From: Amycolatopsis sp. WAC 01376
Lineage (GTDB): Bacteria > Actinomycetota > Actinomycetes > Mycobacteriales > Pseudonocardiaceae
Length of the DNA stretch: 64,000 nucleotides
Reading direction: 5' to 3'
NCBI RefSeq assembly: GCF_003947415.1
Contig: NZ_QHKL01000003.1
Coordinates: 310,001 to 374,000 of the forward strand
The first letter of the stretch is position 1. Each line of letters begins with the position of its first letter. A model generated the notes under the pieces. That model was not told the DNA's origin, ran no database searches, and saw only the letters and a list, made by a program, of their open reading frames with translations. The position numbers and the translations under genes were made by a program. Shown here one piece after another: positions 60,727-64,000 of the stretch.

Positions 60727-61596
60727 TCAGGGCTTCCGGCCGACACCGCCGAGGATGAGCGAGCCGTTCGGGGTCGCGAACGTGATCTCCGGTTCGGCCG
60801 GGCTCGCGTCTTCGGGATGCCACTGCGTTGTCCAGGTCAATCCTGGCGGGAGAAGGTCGAAGTCACCGAACAATTCCCGGATCTCGCCGTGATTGCGCCA
60901 GATCACCGGACTGCTGCCGCTGTCGTACAGTTCCTTGAGCTTCACCAGCGGCTTTTCGTATTCCGGCGGCACACCTTCGTCGGTGATATGGGAGATCGCC
61001 AGATAGGAACCGCTCGGTACGAGTTCCCGATAGCGTTCGACGGAGGCCGGGCCGACGTCGCCGGTGTCGCCACTGCGCGGGGACGCCGGCTGCTGGACGT
61101 GCAGGACCGCGATGAGCAGGACGGCCACGGGTTCGTCGAGGTCGAGGATCTTCTGCTCGGCGACCTTCGCCCACAGCCGGTCGGGCGCGCGCAGGTCGGC
61201 GTGGACGGCGGCGTGGCGCCGGGGATCGCCGTGTTCTTCCAGCAGGGCTTGGGAATGGGTCACCGCGACGGGCTCGTAGTCGACGTACACCACGCGTGCC
61301 TTTCCCGGCGCCACGTCGTCGGCGACCTGATGGGCGTGCTGCATGGTGGGCAGTCCGGCGCCGATGTCGATGAACTGGGTGACCCCCAGGCGCAGGAGAT
61401 GGCGGATGACCCGGTGCAGGAAAACGCGGTTGGCCTTGGCGATCGGCCGCAGCATCGGGAATTCGCCGAGCACCCGGTCGCCGAATTTCCGGTCGATGGC
61501 CCAGGAAGCGGTGCCTTCGAGGTAGTAGTCGTAAACCCGGGCGACGCTGGGTTTGCCCATGTCGACCCCCGGTGGTGGGTACGCCTCTTCGGCCAC
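60727..61596 (-). CDS. DUF574/Methyltransf_19 SAM-dependent methyltransferase
   Basis: The 289-residue protein has PSVARVYDYYLEGTASWAIDRKFGD and IDIGAGLPTMQHAHQVA (motif I) and VVYVDYEP (acidic motif II), typical of DUF574 methyltransferases abundant in actinomycetes. GTG 61596 has GGAAGGGA upstream and is preferred over the longer frame. The substrate is unknown. Such genes often sit beside XRE/DUF397 pairs, as here. Confidence 0.88.
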   Translation of the reverse strand: MAEEAYPPPGVDMGKPSVARVYDYYLEGTASWAIDRKFGDRVLGEFPMLRPIAKANRVFLHRVIRHLLRLGVTQFIDIGAGLPTMQHAHQVADDVAPGKARVVYVDYEPVAVTHSQALLEEHGDPRRHAAVHADLRAPDRLWAKVAEQKILDLDEPVAVLLIAVLHVQQPASPRSGDTGDVGPASVERYRELVPSGSYLAISHITDEGVPPEYEKPLVKLKELYDSGSSPVIWRNHGEIRELFGDFDLLPPGLTWTTQWHPEDASPAEPEITFATPNGSLILGGVGRKP

Positions 61597-61687
61597 GGCC
61601 GTTCCCTTCCTCGTCTCCACCCTGAACCTCTTGACCGAACGTAGCGGCCGAGTGACCTCACGCAATAGACGGCACTCGAAGGAAGGC

Positions 61688-62569
61688 TCACTCGCGATCG
61701 GGGCCACCGGACCTTTGCCGCTGAAACCGGCGGTGCAATTCCGTACGGGTCTCGTCCGCCGTGGCGGCGGTGTCCAGCAGTGCGTCCCAAGCCTTGGCGT
61801 AGGTCTTGATGGACCGCCGGGTCGACCAGTCGATACCGGCGCTGTTCTCGCTGTATCCGATGTCTTTTCCGTGGTCCGCGCGACGGAAGATGATGAAATC
61901 CGGATCGACGTAGGCGGCCGCGCGGTAGGGAACGTAGCGAATGGTGACATTGGCGCGGCGGGTCAGTGCCAGCATATGACCGAGCTGGTCTTCGATGATG
62001 TCGTCCTTTTGCGCGCACAACCGGTCGAGCGCGGCTTCGCTGATCACGAACACGAAACCCTTGGCGGGATGGTTGAACAATTCCTGCCGCTTCACGCGCT
62101 GGGTGAACCTCGGCGAGACCTCCATGCTGAGCCCGGTGCCGCCGAACTGGTCGTACATGTAGGCCTCGCTCTGGATCAGGCCGGGGATCCGCTCGCCGGT
62201 CCAGGAGTGGACCTCCGCGGCCCGTGCCTCCGTCGCCAGTACCTTCACGAACCATTCCGGGGTGCCGATCCGCTCGCCGGACCAGACGCGCCGAGGCGCG
62301 TTCGCCCTGCTCCACAGCATCCACATCTTCTCGGAAAGCCGGCTTTCCACGGCGCAGTCGGTGATCCAGAGGCCAAGATCCTCGTGGGAGATCGACGTGG
62401 TCCCGTGCTCGATCTTCGTCACCGTGCTCTGCGACTTCCCGATCAGCCGCTGGATGTCGACCTGCCGCTTGCCCGCGTTCTTTCGCGCGGCGGTCAGCAA
62501 CTCGCCGAGATCACGGCGAACGGTCTGGTCGGTGGGGGGCTGCCGATCGTCCACGGTCACCGCTCGCAC
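61688..62569 (-). CDS. XRE-family DUF5753-type regulator
   Basis: The 293-residue protein has an N-terminal XRE helix-turn-helix (ELLTAARKNAGKRQVDIQRLIGKSQSTVTKIEHGTTSIS) and the DUF5753 C-terminal domain (IPGLIQSEAYMYDQFGG, VFVISEAALDRL, VTIRYVPYRAAAYVDPDFIIF). It is the usual partner of a DUF397 protein, which lies directly upstream and overlaps it. GTG 62569 is the likely start, with later in-frame GTGs possible. Confidence 0.88.
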   Translation of the reverse strand: MRAVTVDDRQPPTDQTVRRDLGELLTAARKNAGKRQVDIQRLIGKSQSTVTKIEHGTTSISHEDLGLWITDCAVESRLSEKMWMLWSRANAPRRVWSGERIGTPEWFVKVLATEARAAEVHSWTGERIPGLIQSEAYMYDQFGGTGLSMEVSPRFTQRVKRQELFNHPAKGFVFVISEAALDRLCAQKDDIIEDQLGHMLALTRRANVTIRYVPYRAAAYVDPDFIIFRRADHGKDIGYSENSAGIDWSTRRSIKTYAKAWDALLDTAATADETRTELHRRFQRQRSGGPDRE

Positions 62570-62810
62570 CGTCCCGGGGCGACGGCCGGTCGCGCCCCTT
62601 CAGGACCTCGAGCAGGGCCTGCCAGCTGCGGGCGGGAAAGGTCAGGATCGGCGAACGCCGCCCGAGTTTGCTGTCGCGCACCCCCGTGACGGCCTGGTCG
62701 CCGAAATTCACCTCCACGCAGGTTCCCCCATTGGGCCCGCTGTAACTCGAACGAATCCAGTCCGCTTCCCGAAAGACGGCGGCCGGGTACTCGGTGTCGT
62801 AGAACCGCAT
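62511..62810 (-). CDS. DUF397 protein
   Basis: The 99-residue protein has the DUF397 core ADWIRSSYSGPNGGTCVEVNF (about 21-41) and RDSKLG (46-51), FPARSWQALLEVLKG near 58-72. The last ~27 residues run into the XRE gene's start and are beyond the core. It is the first gene of the DUF397-XRE pair. DUF397 proteins pair with XRE/DUF5753 regulators in actinomycetes; their action is not settled. Confidence 0.88.
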   Translation of the reverse strand: MRFYDTEYPAAVFREADWIRSSYSGPNGGTCVEVNFGDQAVTGVRDSKLGRRSPILTFPARSWQALLEVLKGRDRPSPRDGASGDRGRSAAPHRPDRSP

Positions 62811-63048
62811 CGCTCCCCCTCAGAGCCCGCGAATCGAATAGCCGAACCCAGAGTGGGCGTCGAATATTCGGTCCGCAAGCCGTTGGCGAATCGATCCGGG
62901 ACATGTTCACTCCAAAGATATCTTTGAGCGCAATTCTGGCATACGCGGCCGAAGGGGCCTTTCCCCGCGTCTCGTGCGGTGAAGGGAGCTTTCGTCGCAT
63001 GGCATGCGGGGAAAGCGTCCTTCGGCCGCCGGCCCCCTTTTCCTCGCG
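62811..63048. other. 238-bp gap between DUF397 and LuxR genes
   Basis: It contains the large hairpin at 62946-63028 and, upstream of the DUF397 start, an AT-rich stretch with a possible -10 region near 62905-62930. I see no gene. Confidence 0.5.
62946..63028. repeat. Long hairpin after the LuxR-type gene
   Basis: The arms 62946-62968 and 63006-63028 pair at 20 of 23 positions around a 37-nt loop that itself holds a near-copy of the 34525-34544 block. It lies 21 bases past the LuxR gene's stop (minus strand). It shares pieces with 48446-48492. Confidence 0.65.
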
Positions 63049-64000
63049 TTACTGATCCGCGTCGCGGAGGTCGGGCATGCCCCGCAACTGCCTGCGCGAG
63101 GTGATCCCGAGCTTGCGGAAGATGTTGCGGAGGTGGGCGTCCACCGTGCGGGGGCTGAGGAACAGGCGCGTGGCCACCTCTTTCGAAGTCGCACCCGCCG
63201 CGACCTGGCGCGCGATATGCGTTTCCTGCATGGTCAGGTGGTCGTAGGAGTGTCCGGAGCGGCTTCGGGCCACCTCCCCGGTCGCGCGCAGCTCGTCGGC
63301 GGCCCGCCGGGTGAACGCCTCCAGCCCGATCTCCGACAGCTGCTCGTGCGCGGTGCGCAGATGTTCGCGCGCGTCGCGACGGCGCCCCGCGCGGCGGAGC
63401 CACTCCCCGTACCGCAGGTGCGCCCGCGCGAGATGCACCGCGAGCGGGCCACCGGCCAGGTGTTCGAGGGCTTCCCGGTGGTCGTCTTCGGAGTCGCTGA
63501 CCAGCGCCCGCGCACCCGCCACGACACCGAGGGCGAAGGTGGTTCCCGCGGGTTCCGTGCGTTCGGCCAGCGATTCCAGCGCCGACCGGGCGACGTCGTC
63601 GTCCCCGCACCGGACCGCGGCTTCCACCAGCTCGGGCAGCGCGATGCCGGCGAGGAACAGGTCGCCGCTCGCCACGGCCCGCTTCGCCGCGTCCAGCGCG
63701 GCCGGGTACTCGGCGAGTCCGTTGTACAACACGGCTGTGGCCCAGTGGGCGTTCGCGGTCAGCTGGCCGTTGCCCCGGCTCGTCGCCTCGGCGAACAGGT
63801 CGAGCACCTCCTGACGGCGTCCGCGCATCGCCGCCAGATGCACTCTCGGGTAGAGCTGCGGCGGATCGCCGACGGCGTCCGCGATCGCTTCCTCTTCGGC
63901 GATCGCGGCCATCGCCTGTCCGAACTTCCCGGTGAGCACCGCGTGCAGCGCCACCTGCGACAGGCCGAGCCGGATGGTCATCGGCGCTCCCGTGCCCCGC
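63049..64000 (-). CDS. LuxR-family regulator, C-terminal part (5' end outside window)
   Basis: The frame is open through the window end. The visible ~317 residues are helical TPR-like repeats (about 1-250) and then a LuxR helix-turn-helix: LTMQETHIARQVAAGATSKEVATRLFLSPRTVDAHLRNIFRKLGI. This is the C-terminus of a large ATP-binding LuxR regulator (family length ~900). The N-terminal ATPase lies beyond 64000. Confidence 0.9.
   Translation of the reverse strand, partial: RGTGAPMTIRLGLSQVALHAVLTGKFGQAMAAIAEEEAIADAVGDPPQLYPRVHLAAMRGRRQEVLDLFAEATSRGNGQLTANAHWATAVLYNGLAEYPAALDAAKRAVASGDLFLAGIALPELVEAAVRCGDDDVARSALESLAERTEPAGTTFALGVVAGARALVSDSEDDHREALEHLAGGPLAVHLARAHLRYGEWLRRAGRRRDAREHLRTAHEQLSEIGLEAFTRRAADELRATGEVARSRSGHSYDHLTMQETHIARQVAAGATSKEVATRLFLSPRTVDAHLRNIFRKLGITSRRQLRGMPDLRDADQ

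Noticed and set aside
1..64000. CRISPR array
   Set aside because: No regularly spaced direct repeats with unique spacers are present; the repeats seen are palindromes or single duplications.

Overview
The window is high-GC actinobacterial DNA, and the genus is most likely Amycolatopsis or a close relative in the Pseudonocardiales. The evidence is the strong G/C third-position bias, many GTG starts and ATGA/GTGA stop-start overlaps. In addition, the chromosomal order phoH-ybeY-CBS protein-Cdd-like-era-recO-uppS-smtB/zur-glyS-dgt-dnaG-tRNA-Asn is the order I know from mycobacteria and their relatives. The genus is an inference; no rRNA is present.

Region 1 (1-10.0 kb): the end of rsmE, a TetR/HIT pair, then a tightly overlapping housekeeping operon (phoH, ybeY, a CNNM/CorC-type CBS protein, a deaminase-like small protein, era). 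Between era and recO sits a lineage-specific block of four CD225/dispanin-like two-helix membrane proteins, one DUF2752 protein and one RDD protein with long Gln/Pro/Phe repeats. Two of the CD225 genes share 156 identical bases. Region 2 (10.0-15.0 kb): recO, uppS, a small unknown protein, a permease plus TIGR03943-type pair, and a convergent smtB-zur pair, which suggests zinc-responsive control. Region 3 (15-19.2 kb): a secreted membrane-anchored protein with two paralogous class F-like sortases, then glyS.

Region 4 (19.3-34.8 kb): an ABC exporter with a NarL-type two-component system, a YdcF protein, dgt, an inhibitory-type serpin, a GT-C-like membrane protein, a degenerate aldehyde dehydrogenase, a CxxC carboxymuconolactone-decarboxylase-family protein with a near-consensus ECF41 promoter, an ECF41 sigma factor, a 167-bp MITE-like palindrome, dnaG, a methyltransferase and tRNA-Asn. 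Region 5 (35-52.6 kb) is accessory. It holds a pentapeptide-repeat protein flanked by direct repeats, a second NarL-type system next to a membrane protein, SDR/LysR, VOC proteins, a frameshifted gene, a DUF1772 gene behind an array of CTAG-type palindromes, a TetR, DUF4037 and unknown proteins, an IclR-GlxA-PfpI operon and a six-repeat FG-GAP secreted protein.

Region 6 (52.8-63 kb, minus strand) is the most interesting. It is a compact three-gene operon encoding a trypsin-like protease with an N-terminal adaptor domain, a P-loop NTPase carrying the same kind of adaptor domain, and a 1,589-residue STAND NTPase-TPR-CHAT protein. In the CHAT domain the expected catalytic cysteine reads as serine. 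This is the architecture of NTP-dependent, effector-associated-domain conflict systems. It is flanked by a small two-helix membrane protein, a DUF574 methyltransferase and a DUF397/XRE pair. The window ends in the C-terminal part of a large LuxR-type regulator.

At least eight intergenic gaps carry long, nearly perfect hairpins, usually at the 3' ends of transcription units. Several are built from shared blocks, so they look like a dispersed repeat family.
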